Below, piece after piece: positions 33,638 to 41,255 of a stretch of DNA of 53,117 nucleotides. Below the pieces are notes generated by a model. It had not been told where the DNA came from and searched no databases. It worked only from the letters and a program-made list of their open reading frames with translations. How positions within the stretch are numbered: position 1 is the first letter of the stretch; each line of letters opens with the position of its first letter. The translations under genes were made by a program, and so were the position numbers. This DNA comes from a virus: positions 1-53,117 of the IMG/VR virus record IMGVR_UViG_3300009705_000021, one strand, 5' to 3'.

Positions 33638-34290
33638 TCAATAACCGCCTCCTTAGTTTTCTTAATTGTTGATGGGACCTTGCCAACGGTTCTTAATTCA
33701 TTTCTTACTTCGGGAGCATTTTGCACTATCAATTCAGCATAGATGTCGGTTTCACGGAATCCATGAATACTCTCCTCAACCACTGCTTTCTTCTTAGGCC
33801 AATCAACCTGAGCCTGCGAAGACTTAGTACCAAACACAAGAGCAGCCCTTGCATATTTTTCATCCATCCAATAGCGAGCGTCACTAACAATTCTCATTGT
33901 ATCTATATCATCTATGCGGTTCGCACGGTGAAAAGCCTCAGCAAGAGGCATAGGGGATTGTTTGAATATACCCCAAACACGAGCCCTGTCACCCCACTTG
34001 AATAATGCGTTCATTGGTTGGTTATGATTTTCTTTCTTGGTCTTGGCTGACTTATCTATGAGTATGCCATTCCCTTCTTTTATCCCCTTGCACCCCTTGC
34101 GGGGGATGACAACCAACCGATACTCGATATACGGAAGCCACTCCTTAGCCATAGAAGCAGGGAATGATTCGCAGTGAAGAATGTATGTCATGTCCGGTAG
34201 GTTTGGGGGTGAAGTCATTTCTCCATACATAACGATAAAGTCGCCACGCTTGAAAGAGGTATCATCACCTGCATATATTATTACTCCCAT
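33628..34290 (-). CDS. Unknown replication-associated protein with EWL tail
   Basis: 220 residues, not recognised. The N-terminal half is alpha/beta (VIIYAGDDTSFKRGDFIVMYG). The C-terminal half is helical and basic (FKWGDRARVWGIFKQSPMPLAEAF, KYARAALVFGTKSSQAQVDWPKKK). Ends VIEWL like PolB, the methyltransferase and the GNAT-like protein. A clamp loader accessory subunit is one possibility, from the tail and the neighbours only. Confidence 0.55.
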   Translation of the reverse strand: MGVIIYAGDDTSFKRGDFIVMYGEMTSPPNLPDMTYILHCESFPASMAKEWLPYIEYRLVVIPRKGCKGIKEGNGILIDKSAKTKKENHNQPMNALFKWGDRARVWGIFKQSPMPLAEAFHRANRIDDIDTMRIVSDARYWMDEKYARAALVFGTKSSQAQVDWPKKKAVVEESIHGFRETDIYAELIVQNAPEVRNELRTVGKVPSTIKKTKEAVIEWL

Positions 34291-34326
34291 TTCAATTCCG
34301 CCCTACTTACCCATTACAGATGCCCC

Positions 34327-34336
34327 TTATATATAT
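34327..34336 (-). promoter_or_regulatory. TATA-like box of the EWL-tailed unknown gene
   Basis: ATATATATAA followed by GGGG on the minus strand, about 36 bp upstream of ATG 34290. Confidence 0.45.
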
Positions 34337-34343
34337 GTTTATC

Positions 34344-34637
34344 TCAGTTACTTGAGGGTGTACCTTGTATGTCCTGTGGAACAACCTTATGTCCTCCACA
34401 ATGATGACAAGTTTCGACAGCATTACTTTCAAAACCTCTATAACCAATACTACCATTACCTTCACAGACCGGACATAGTATAAGCATAACACTTGCACAC
34501 ATACTGCAACGATGTTGACCTGTCACCACATTGGTTAAGGTATGAATGTTATTCCTCCACTTACCGCATTCAATGCAATAACCGACCCATTTAACATTTT
34601 TTGTATCTGTATGTAGTTTGTTTTTTCTTTTCACCAT
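34344..34637 (-). CDS. Zinc-binding protein with DnaJ-like CxxCxG repeats
   Basis: 97 residues from ATG 34637. Four Cys pairs: CIECGK, CSMC, CPVCEGNGSIGY and CHHCGGHK. The last two resemble DnaJ-type CxxCxGxG zinc modules. Overlaps the upstream winged-helix gene by 47 bp. Role unknown; nucleic-acid or protein binding is likely. Confidence 0.55.
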   Translation of the reverse strand: MVKRKNKLHTDTKNVKWVGYCIECGKWRNNIHTLTNVVTGQHRCSMCASVMLILCPVCEGNGSIGYRGFESNAVETCHHCGGHKVVPQDIQGTPSSN

Positions 34638-34860
34638 TCTCAATCAACTCTAATTGTCCTCGTCTGTATAATACTCCGAGAATGAATGCAACAGACTTTT
34701 GGCTGATGTGCTGAGTCTTTTGGGGGAATGTAATATATCCACTCGAATACAAATCGTGACTTGTAATCAATCCCATATCCTCTGCATCCCATAACTCGCA
34801 AGCCTTGAGCACTGCGGCCTGTCTATACGCTTTCGGTCCACCACCTCTGCTCAAAGACAT
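34591..34860 (-). CDS. Small winged-helix protein
   Basis: 89 residues from ATG 34860 (34869 possible). Pattern AVLKACELWDAEDMGLITSHDL, then SVAFILGVLYRRGQLELI and a basic wing (KKKQTTYRY), typical of winged-helix regulators. Overlaps the upstream gene's stop by 10 bp. Confidence 0.5.
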   Translation of the reverse strand: MSLSRGGGPKAYRQAAVLKACELWDAEDMGLITSHDLYSSGYITFPQKTQHISQKSVAFILGVLYRRGQLELIENGEKKKQTTYRYKKC

Positions 34861-35309
34861 TCCCCACATATTGTAAGCGAACCTTCTTCGTTTGGTCTTT
34901 CTTGCCAACCTTGGTCGGGGTCATCATCCGAAGCACTGTGACGCTCATACGAGTCCAATGAAGCAGATGGATTACATCGAGCGTGAATGATTTTAATTGG
35001 GAACACTTCTTTCTTCTTAGCCCAAAAGTGCAAATCAATACCTTGTCCTCTATCATCATCGTCTTTACTTAGAAGAGGTAAATCGGATGCCCCGTTAATA
35101 CGAGCCAACCACGAATAAGCATCAACACCACCAAAGACTCCATAGCCTTCGTAGTCTGTCTCAATAATTGGGTCATGGTCTGGGGTGAGCAATAAGACTT
35201 TCTCCTTACCCTTAAAATCCTCTTCACACTTGAAACATTCCCAATCTTCTCCTTCGGATAGAATAGCCTCATCACAAGCCGCACATAACCATGAAAACTG
35301 ACCCATCAT
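34851..35309 (-). CDS. Zinc-site hypothetical protein
   Basis: 152 residues. N-terminal CAAC...CFKC zinc ribbon (about residues 9-28), an acidic middle (SKDDDDRGQG), and a C-terminal ICGECL. No family recognised. Coupled to the upstream gene through overlapping ATGATG/TGA. Confidence 0.5.
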   Translation of the reverse strand: MMGQFSWLCAACDEAILSEGEDWECFKCEEDFKGKEKVLLLTPDHDPIIETDYEGYGVFGGVDAYSWLARINGASDLPLLSKDDDDRGQGIDLHFWAKKKEVFPIKIIHARCNPSASLDSYERHSASDDDPDQGWQERPNEEGSLTICGECL

Positions 35310-35593
35310 TCATCCCCCATAATATCGGTGTAAAGAGCCATGAAGTTCTTCATCAGTGTGGCTTTAGAACCCGTGATACCAAAATACTTCTTGACATGGC
35401 TGACCTGCCAAGTGCGTGTAGGTTTTGCCCCTAATTCACACCAAAGTTTTAAGTCTCTTTTACTTACAATTAGATTCCATCTCGCATTACCCATAGGTGA
35501 ACCGCCAACCAATAATACTGATTCGCCGTTAATTCTCTTTTCATTATCACTATTCAAATCACTCATGAACGGTGATTCTAAATTGTAAGTCAT
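35306..35593 (-). CDS. Small hypothetical protein
   Basis: 95 residues from ATG 35593 (ATGA overlap with the upstream gene). Alpha/beta composition with a basic helix (TWQVSHVKKYFGITGSKATL) that could be a helix-turn-helix. Function unknown. Confidence 0.5.
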   Translation of the reverse strand: MTYNLESPFMSDLNSDNEKRINGESVLLVGGSPMGNARWNLIVSKRDLKLWCELGAKPTRTWQVSHVKKYFGITGSKATLMKNFMALYTDIMGDE

Positions 35594-35892
35594 GAGTTCA
35601 ACTCCCATCTGCTAAGTGAGCCATGTTCACTATTGTATTCGGACCTGCATTCCTCCATGAATGATAGTGCTTCTCTATTGGCTTCATCAGCCTCTGCCCC
35701 AATTTCAGTATCGGGGTCTTCTAATGCTTCGGGGAATCCTTCGAGCCATTCACCGTCTTCATCGGTGCAACGCTCGTCCTCATAAGCCGCATCAAGAATC
35801 CACTCCCAAACTCTGTCTTCGTTGATAGAGTCTCCGGGCTCCCATGAATCGCACATATAGTTTTCTGCTCGGTCTATTACACATAGACTCAT
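35590..35892 (-). CDS. Very acidic small protein
   Basis: 100 residues from ATG 35892, with strong Asp/Glu enrichment (EDERCTDEDGEWLEGFPEAL, DPDTEIGAEADEANREA). Acidic DNA-mimic-like composition; an anti-defence role is a guess only. Upstream gap 35893-35944 shows no clear TATA box. Confidence 0.5.
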   Translation of the reverse strand: MSLCVIDRAENYMCDSWEPGDSINEDRVWEWILDAAYEDERCTDEDGEWLEGFPEALEDPDTEIGAEADEANREALSFMEECRSEYNSEHGSLSRWELNS

Positions 35893-35944
35893 TTCAACCA
35901 CCACAACACAATAAAGAATACTCTTGAGTTTCTATTTGGTAGCA

Positions 35945-36127
35945 TTATTCAATCACCAAATCCGATTTGTTCTTATTAACTTGAAAGTGCTCTAATGCTT
36001 GACTGTATGCGTTACTCCCCATGAAGTATATCACAAGGGGGTGACCCATCATATTCATTCGCCCACTCATTTGAACCGTATAGTAATCAATCCACATTTG
36101 TTCTGTTATTATGTATGGTGTCTCCAT
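35945..36127 (-). CDS. Small hypothetical protein
   Basis: 60 residues from ATG 36127, two bases after the upstream stop. Aromatic and Met-rich (MWIDYYTVQMSGRMNMMGH). Function unknown. Confidence 0.45.
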   Translation of the reverse strand: METPYIITEQMWIDYYTVQMSGRMNMMGHPLVIYFMGSNAYSQALEHFQVNKNKSDLVIE

Positions 36128-36129
36128 TA

Positions 36130-36378
36130 TTACCACTCCATTACCATTTTGTCGATGTTGGCGACATGTATCGTGCGATAACCTAATGATTCCCAATACT
36201 CTATCAAGGGAGGCCAATAGGCTTTGTTATTTTTATTTAAACCTGTGTGAGTTCTTCGGTCGCCATGTCTAATAGCGTTTTTGATATTTCTCTCACCCAC
36301 ACATTTAAGTGCCTCAACCATATCTTTATACTCATCGGTTTCAGTTAATTTCCTTCTTGCTTCATCTGCTGTTATCAT
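36130..36378 (-). CDS. Small hypothetical protein
   Basis: 82 residues, ATGA overlap with the upstream gene. Helical start (ADEARRKLTETDEYKDMVEAL) and a His/Arg-rich middle (NAIRHGDRRTHTGLNKN). Ends MVMEW. Function unknown. Confidence 0.5.
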   Translation of the reverse strand: MITADEARRKLTETDEYKDMVEALKCVGERNIKNAIRHGDRRTHTGLNKNNKAYWPPLIEYWESLGYRTIHVANIDKMVMEW

Positions 36379-36932
36379 TCATTCTCACGCTCCTCTTTGT
36401 GTTCTTCGACTGTTTTGTTAGTATTATATCCACCATCACCTGCGAATGCTCTAAACTCTTCGGGATAGATAGTGTATTCCTCATAGATGAGGCCTTTATT
36501 CAAACCATGTTCAACATCATTTGCGACCACATCTTCCCACCATCGGATGCCATGTTGTAGTCGGCGCACTGCGATACGATAAATATCCTCAGTGTGAAAG
36601 TAAAATGCCAAATCAATTCGACCACCTGTTTCTGGTTCGTCTGCATCACGCTCATGCCAATCGGATAATGTTTCAACACAACCGACTATTTTAACAAGGT
36701 GTTTGCACCCCATGTTGCTCATGAACTCTTGTATATCATTAACATCGTCACACTGTACGACGATAGAAGGCCAAATAGCAAGGATATTGTAATCCTCCTC
36801 TTCTTCTGTTCCTAAATCAAAATGCCACCATAGAATATCGTTGGGTTTCTCGGCAGGCTTGAAATCTAAATCAACCTCTGTCAATTCAATACCTCTTTCT
36901 GCGGCTATTTCAGTAAGTGTCTTTTCGCCCAT
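36375..36932 (-). CDS. Acidic alpha/beta hypothetical protein
   Basis: 185 residues, strongly acidic, with central strands (ILWWHFDLGTEEEEDYNIL, IAIWPSIVVQCDDVNDI) and DLAFYFHTEDIYRIAVRRL. I recognise no family. It is the first gene of a four-gene coupled set ending near 35945, with a TATA box 22 bp upstream. Confidence 0.55.
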   Translation of the reverse strand: MGEKTLTEIAAERGIELTEVDLDFKPAEKPNDILWWHFDLGTEEEEDYNILAIWPSIVVQCDDVNDIQEFMSNMGCKHLVKIVGCVETLSDWHERDADEPETGGRIDLAFYFHTEDIYRIAVRRLQHGIRWWEDVVANDVEHGLNKGLIYEEYTIYPEEFRAFAGDGGYNTNKTVEEHKEERENE

Positions 36933-36936
36933 ATCA

Positions 36937-37290
36937 TTACCACACTACGCCTTGTATATAAACATAACCCATTAGGCGTTTCCATTGACGCTCACTTAGA
37001 TTCCACATTTCACGGATAGCGATATTGGTCATCCGATACCGACCAACATACCATTGATAACCATCATCAGTTAAGACACATATTAGACCGTCTGCGTACA
37101 TAGCCCTAAGTAAATCGGGGAACTGTTTAGTGTATATTGGTTTAGTCTGTAAAGAACGATGACGCTTTCGCCATTTTGGTCTATCCTCTTCAACCTGTAA
37201 TTCCTCTTCTAAGGAAAAGTCTTTTTCGTCGGGTTTGAAAACATTATGACTACCCCTTCTGTTTGGTTTGAATCCTTGATATGTACTCAT
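36937..37290 (-). CDS. Hypothetical protein with basic N-terminus
   Basis: 117 residues. Charged N-terminal third (FKPDEKDFSLEEELQVEED, RPKWRKRHRS), then a compact segment ending IAIREMWNLSERQWKRLMG, possibly HTH. Begins immediately after the stop of the upstream zinc gene. Function unknown. Confidence 0.5.
   Translation of the reverse strand: MSTYQGFKPNRRGSHNVFKPDEKDFSLEEELQVEEDRPKWRKRHRSLQTKPIYTKQFPDLLRAMYADGLICVLTDDGYQWYVGRYRMTNIAIREMWNLSERQWKRLMGYVYIQGVVW
36955..36962 (-). promoter_or_regulatory. TATA box of the 36375-36932 gene
   Basis: TTTATATA on the minus strand, 22 bp before ATG 36932; it lies inside the 3' end of the upstream gene. Confidence 0.6.
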
Positions 37291-37440
37291 TTATCTCACT
37301 ATCCTCATTGTGCCACAGAATATACTTCTCTGATGTTCTTTAGACCATTTACCATGACGGGGTGACCTCGTGTAGCCAATATAACCACACTCATTACACC
37401 TGCGCCACTGCTTAGGTCGACCACCATTAGTACCTGCCAT
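37291..37440 (-). CDS. Small zinc-binding protein
   Basis: 49 residues: RRCNECGYIGYTR near residue 13 and a single Cys later (IFCGT), with a basic start (GGRPKQWRR). The stop TAA abuts the next ATG. Function unknown. Confidence 0.5.
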   Translation of the reverse strand: MAGTNGGRPKQWRRCNECGYIGYTRSPRHGKWSKEHQRSIFCGTMRIVR

Positions 37441-37442
37441 AA

Positions 37443-38060
37443 TTAATCCTCTTCAATCTCAATAACATGAGATGGTTGTTTCAATCCAGCGAATCGTAAT
37501 TCAATTTGGTCAAGCAGTTTCGGTTCATGTCTTAAAGTCTCGACAAGAACACCCATCACACCATCCATTTTCTGTTGAGCCAACATCAATTGTGAATCAA
37601 CACCTATCTCTTTCTTGAGTTGTCCGACCAATCTAAGCATACCATTCAATTGTCCTGTGAGTTTGACAGCATCAGTAATCCAATCAGTATCAATCACACC
37701 GTCGAACCGTTGTCCTTCTAATTCATCAATCCAACCGTTGATTTTTAATGCTGTATTCTCAGCAAGGTTAAGTGTGCTGATAGACTCTTGGCGCATAGCC
37801 TCAATCAATCCGGCACGCACAGGGTCATATTCAAGATGTTCTTCAAGGTGAAGATTGACAGAGCCCGGTAGCCAATGGTATTTTGTTTCAAGGAATGATG
37901 GAGTAATTTCCATCCGATGTAGTTTTATTTCAATTGGAACACGATTAGGTGCATTACATAGCGCACAGTCGGGGGATTCTAAACACCACTGCAAAACAGT
38001 TACAGTCTCCTCATCCTCTTCATTCATTATTCGGGTTTCAATCTGTCTTCTCGTTTTCAT
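37443..38060 (-). CDS. Candidate small terminase subunit
   Basis: 205 residues from ATG 38060. Layout: CALCNAPNR zinc-like start, a compact segment with VNLHLEEHLEYDPV, then long helices (STLNLAENTALKINGWIDEL, DAVKLTGQLNGMLRLVGQLKKEIG). This DNA-binding head plus helical oligomerisation core is like phage TerS or HTH small terminases, but no large terminase is seen in the window. Alternative: a generic regulator. Confidence 0.4.
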   Translation of the reverse strand: MKTRRQIETRIMNEEDEETVTVLQWCLESPDCALCNAPNRVPIEIKLHRMEITPSFLETKYHWLPGSVNLHLEEHLEYDPVRAGLIEAMRQESISTLNLAENTALKINGWIDELEGQRFDGVIDTDWITDAVKLTGQLNGMLRLVGQLKKEIGVDSQLMLAQQKMDGVMGVLVETLRHEPKLLDQIELRFAGLKQPSHVIEIEED

Positions 38061-38116
38061 TTCAATCACTCCAACGGTGCTTAACTATTCCTCGCACCAC
38101 ACCATTAAATACTTTA

Positions 38117-38386
38117 CTATTGAGAAGCATCATCAACAACCTCCTTCTTACCATATAGAAAACGACTTTGTGATGTATCAAAGACCCTTATTATCAAACC
38201 ATTCTTATGTAATGCTCTTAATAGGCTGGCTATTGATGAGGAGTTAAAGTCACGACCACAGAAGCCCCTTTCTTTATTACTATTGACCCTATGTGATATA
38301 TCCTTAGCAGGTAACGGTTCATCACCAAGTGCATGAAGTGTTCGTTTGATATTTCGCTCTGTAAAAGCACCGCCCGCTTTGACCAT
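38117..38386 (-). CDS. Small winged-helix protein
   Basis: 89 residues. TERNIKRTLHALGDEPLPAKDI, then SSIASLLRALHKNGLIIRVF and a wing SRFLYGKK, a standard winged-helix profile. AGAGGTGTT precedes the ATG; it follows the MCM-like gene directly, so it may regulate or assist it. Confidence 0.55.
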   Translation of the reverse strand: MVKAGGAFTERNIKRTLHALGDEPLPAKDISHRVNSNKERGFCGRDFNSSSIASLLRALHKNGLIIRVFDTSQSRFLYGKKEVVDDASQ

Positions 38387-39721
38387 TCAAACACCTCTTT
38401 TCCATTCGCCCCAATCAAGGGCTTTCTTCTCTTTAATTGGTGGTGGCTCATATCCGATACGACATACAACACCTTTACGACCTCGGCCTTCTTTATCAGC
38501 CTTAATCTCATGATACCACTCTTGAGGTACAAGTGATTCTTCAATCCACCTCTTTGCTGTTTGATAATCACCCATAGTGACCATCCGTGATACCTCTTTA
38601 ACCAATGTGGATTTAGGCAAGTCACGCAACCAAAAGGTCGTCTTGATGAGTTGTAAGTCTGCATCCATAACTGTTCGTCTCATCCTTAGTGCATCCTCAA
38701 GTATTCCCATTAATCGTTCATCAATACTGATTTCCAATACAGGGTCAGGGTTATAGTCTTCTTGCATGACCCAATACCCAATCATAAGTCTACGATATAG
38801 GTCTGCTTCAAAGGAGCGTACTTCACTTCTTTCCAACCACACCTGCACATCATCTCCAAAGCGTGTCTGTGAAGGGGGATTGAGCATAGCACTTAATTGT
38901 CTTTCAGTGAGCCATTCACGCATAGCGAAGCGGAGTTTGTTTGCCTTAGCCCTTCTTTCACTGCTCATATTTGTCATTTTCTGTCCGGCTTGTTTATACA
39001 ATAACTCTTTAGCAGGGTTCATGTTAATATCAATGATGAAAAACCTCCTATCTAATCCCGATTCTAATTCAAAACGACCCGGCTGAGTCCCTGCCCAAAT
39101 GGTCATTCTTGTTGAGTATTGTACCCATCCTGACCGCATACCTTTCATAACCCTTCCCGAGTCTGTTGAAGTGAGCAATTGATTCTTCATATCTATTGAG
39201 TGGTCTTTCTTACCTGCGTCTATCACGGATGAAAACTCTTCAAATCCTAAGAATCCCCCACACATCTCACGAGCAAGTGGGCGACCCATAACCTTACCTT
39301 CTTCATCAACCGACCCAAACATACCTGCTTCTGTGATTGAGTTTGGACCAATCATTGTTCGGAATCCTTCACCCCTTGATGCCTTCGGGCTCCAAATAAT
39401 ACCTGTACCTGCATTGAGAAACATATCAATTAGTGCTGTCTTACCAGACCCTTTTACACCACGCATAAGAATGTGTATTCGAGTGTCAGCAACATGACCC
39501 ATAGGTGTATAGAATGGTGGGTTCGGATGACGCATAGGACAATTGGGAATTGAAAACTCACCTTCTTCAACCAACTCTGGGTCAAAGTCACACATAGAAC
39601 ATTTGTTCATTGAATTAAATAAGTGTGCTCCTATACTTGCTATGAATATAGGGAGTTTGTCTTCGACATCAACCATAAAGTTAAGGTTAGCGTAATTTTG
39701 TAGTGATTGAAATATATCCAT
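38387..39721 (-). CDS. MCM-like AAA+ ATPase, probable replicative helicase
   Basis: 444 residues. N-terminal CSMC...C zinc-like cluster; Walker A MRGVKGSGKTALIDMF (about residue 87); a strand ending GTGIIWSPKASRGEG; FGSVDEEGKVMGRPLAREM; Walker B GGFLGFEEFSSVI; sensor 1 TIWAGTQPGRFELESGLDRRFFIID with an MCM-like arginine finger SGLDRR; and a C-terminal winged-helix-like region. It is shorter and more divergent than cellular MCM. Lies next to a candidate origin (39722-40091). Confidence 0.7.
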   Translation of the reverse strand: MDIFQSLQNYANLNFMVDVEDKLPIFIASIGAHLFNSMNKCSMCDFDPELVEEGEFSIPNCPMRHPNPPFYTPMGHVADTRIHILMRGVKGSGKTALIDMFLNAGTGIIWSPKASRGEGFRTMIGPNSITEAGMFGSVDEEGKVMGRPLAREMCGGFLGFEEFSSVIDAGKKDHSIDMKNQLLTSTDSGRVMKGMRSGWVQYSTRMTIWAGTQPGRFELESGLDRRFFIIDINMNPAKELLYKQAGQKMTNMSSERRAKANKLRFAMREWLTERQLSAMLNPPSQTRFGDDVQVWLERSEVRSFEADLYRRLMIGYWVMQEDYNPDPVLEISIDERLMGILEDALRMRRTVMDADLQLIKTTFWLRDLPKSTLVKEVSRMVTMGDYQTAKRWIEESLVPQEWYHEIKADKEGRGRKGVVCRIGYEPPPIKEKKALDWGEWKRGV

Positions 39722-39872
39722 TCTAATTCCTCAAGAATAGACAAGGCGTTTTGGGTCATAGTTTAAATCGTTTTCGAGTCCTTGAGGTAATTGCGTTTAA
39801 GGTGCTTGGCCGTGTCTTGTTTGGCCGTGTGGGTGTACCCTTATAACGATTGCCTTTATACCATCTCATTCT

Positions 39873-39890
39873 ATTCTTTCTATTCTTTCT
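39873..39890 (+). repeat. Left arm of 18-bp inverted repeat
   Basis: ATTCTTTCTATTCTTTCT; the reverse complement recurs at 40067-40084 with one mismatch. Confidence 0.7.
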
Positions 39891-40066
39891 GTAGCCTACT
39901 GAATAAAATAACCGTTGTATGTCGCCCCTGTTTGAGGTATTCTGTTATTTCCCCTACAGGGATTTATCTTTAGTAGTGCCACTCTGAGTAGATAAATACC
40001 CTACACGAATTAACATAATTAGCAGAACCAGCCCACTGCAAGCCATTATATATTTCAGTCGTCAGT

Positions 40067-40084
40067 AGAAAGAATAAAAAGAAT
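40067..40084 (-). repeat. Right arm of 18-bp inverted repeat
   Basis: AGAAAGAATAAAAAGAAT, matching the reverse complement of 39873-39890 in 17 of 18 positions. Confidence 0.7.
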
Positions 40085-40091
40085 TATAAAA

Positions 40092-40580
40092 TCAAACGAA
40101 TCCCACTACTTTCTCAACACACCAACCAACAAAATTAGCATTATGAGCCAACGGATTACGCTCACTTGCATATCTCAGACCTAAACCTATCAAGGGTGTG
40201 CTTGCCTCTGCAAGTAATTTTCTAAAATCATAGACCCAAGGTTCTTCACTATACTCCATTATTTCTATGATACTATTTTCATGACCGTGAAATGGCTCAC
40301 TGTTAAAAGAACAATTCAACAATTCCATTAACTTATCCAGACCGCTAAGTAATATATCCCCTTTGACGAATGGCAGAGAAAGTGTAGCCCACGGAGAAAA
40401 TACAACACTATTCATGTTTCTTGCCTTAGTGTTCGTTGAATAAGTGGTGAAGTCTAATACCCTTATGTCATATGGGGCGGCTATCACCCACATAGTGCTA
40501 TTGAAGCCATCTGCGTCAAGGGAGTCGCTGTTGAAATCATCAAAGTTAAAATGTCCTTGCTTGTGCCTGTCTTCGCCCAT
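40092..40580 (-). CDS. Hypothetical protein
   Basis: 162 residues, mixed alpha/beta (MWVIAAPYDIRVLDFTTY, GDILLSGLDKLMELL). No motif recognised. A TTTATATG box lies about 21 bp upstream of the ATG, so it may be leaderless. It ends beside the candidate origin. Confidence 0.55.
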   Translation of the reverse strand: MGEDRHKQGHFNFDDFNSDSLDADGFNSTMWVIAAPYDIRVLDFTTYSTNTKARNMNSVVFSPWATLSLPFVKGDILLSGLDKLMELLNCSFNSEPFHGHENSIIEIMEYSEEPWVYDFRKLLAEASTPLIGLGLRYASERNPLAHNANFVGWCVEKVVGFV

Positions 40581-40601
40581 AACTTAACCTAAACACGGAC
40601 A

Positions 40602-40609
40602 CATATAAA
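40602..40609 (-). promoter_or_regulatory. TATA-like box of the 40092-40580 gene
   Basis: TTTATATG on the minus strand, about 21 bp before ATG 40580. Confidence 0.45.
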
Positions 40610-40619
40610 TACTTTTTTC

Positions 40620-40802
40620 TCATTCTTCTTCATCTTTCTTCCTCCACTCTGTTGCTTCTATGTTATCAACAAAGTGAACCGCACCCACATTAAGACAATT
40701 TGGGCAAACTTTCGGTGGGTCATTAGCCACTAAAAAGAATTGCTCAAAGCAAGAAAAACATTCCCAAAGGCAGACCGGCATATACACTCCATTGACAGGC
40801 AT
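40620..40802 (-). CDS. Small zinc-ribbon protein
   Basis: 60 residues: CFSC near residue 15 and CPNC near 33, followed by an acidic tail (KKDEEE). An ATTATTAA box lies about 23 bp upstream. Function unknown. Confidence 0.55.
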   Translation of the reverse strand: MPVNGVYMPVCLWECFSCFEQFFLVANDPPKVCPNCLNVGAVHFVDNIEATEWRKKDEEE

Positions 40803-41255
40803 ACATCATTCTATGAGACATCATCTTAATAATCCCCCTACCTTTTCTAATTAGAGCCGAAAAATGAGTGAACGACACAATACCCCCCACCTTTTCTCGT
40901 TGTTGAAGTTTGAGAGAGGAGTTTCTCTCCTCAGACCGGCAACCCAATTTATCATGAGAGCCGAACCGGCCGCCTGTATAGAATGCTGTTGCCACGAGCC
41001 ACTTCTCGCTGGTCATAGTATGCTTTAGGTAGGTGGGAGATGCGGCCGAATGTTCACGATTGCAGTCGTGAGACACATGACACACGGAGGTAGGTTGGAG
41101 CCTGTTTTTGCAGACCGCACCCCCCTTGAATACCAAAGAGAAAAAGGTGGGAGTCATAACTGTGGTCTGTGAGGAAACCACACGAAGAGGAAAGTAAGGT
41201 GAGAAACTTAAAACTCGCATATTGTCATGACCCCCTTGAGTAAATTGTCGGTAAA
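40803..41255. ncRNA. Gene-poor region with several complementary segments (candidate structured RNA)
   Basis: About 450 bp. A long-range pairing joins 40886-40898 (CCCACCTTTTCTC) with 41138-41151 (GAGAAAAAGGTGGG). Within it: a hairpin GAGGAG/CTCCTC (40916-40921/40927-40932), a pair CGGCCGC/GCGGCCG (40967-40973/41042-41048) and a hairpin TCACGA/TCGTGA (41054-41059/41066-41071). Just outside is TGTGGT/ACCACA (41161-41166/41177-41182). The helices nest without conflict. Strand unknown; could instead be a DNA element such as an origin. Confidence 0.4.

Larger units (their letters stand above)
39722..40091. other. AT-rich intergenic region with nested inverted repeats (candidate origin)
   Basis: About 370 bp without a credible gene. 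It contains an 18-bp inverted repeat pair with one mismatch (39873-39890 and 40067-40084), an inner imperfect inverted repeat (39958-39968 / 39991-40002), a direct repeat TTGGCCGTGT (39806-39815, 39821-39830), the palindrome GTAGCCTAC (39891-39899) and TATATATTT near 40045. It lies upstream of the MCM-like ATPase gene. Confidence 0.5.

Noticed and set aside
39791-39973. 60-codon plus-strand frame in the candidate origin
   Set aside because: Composition (Cys/Tyr/Phe-rich repeats of FYSFYSF) mirrors the underlying pyrimidine repeat, and no initiation signal is seen.
41187-41195. GAGGAAAGT resembling the RNase P conserved region I
   Set aside because: It lies at the wrong end of the paired region and the partner conserved segments are not visible, so I do not call RNase P RNA.
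40744-41220. 158-codon minus-strand open frame over the structured gap
   Set aside because: No ribosome binding site or TATA box near its start; it overlaps a credible zinc gene, and the product looks like random translation rich in Ser, Cys and His.
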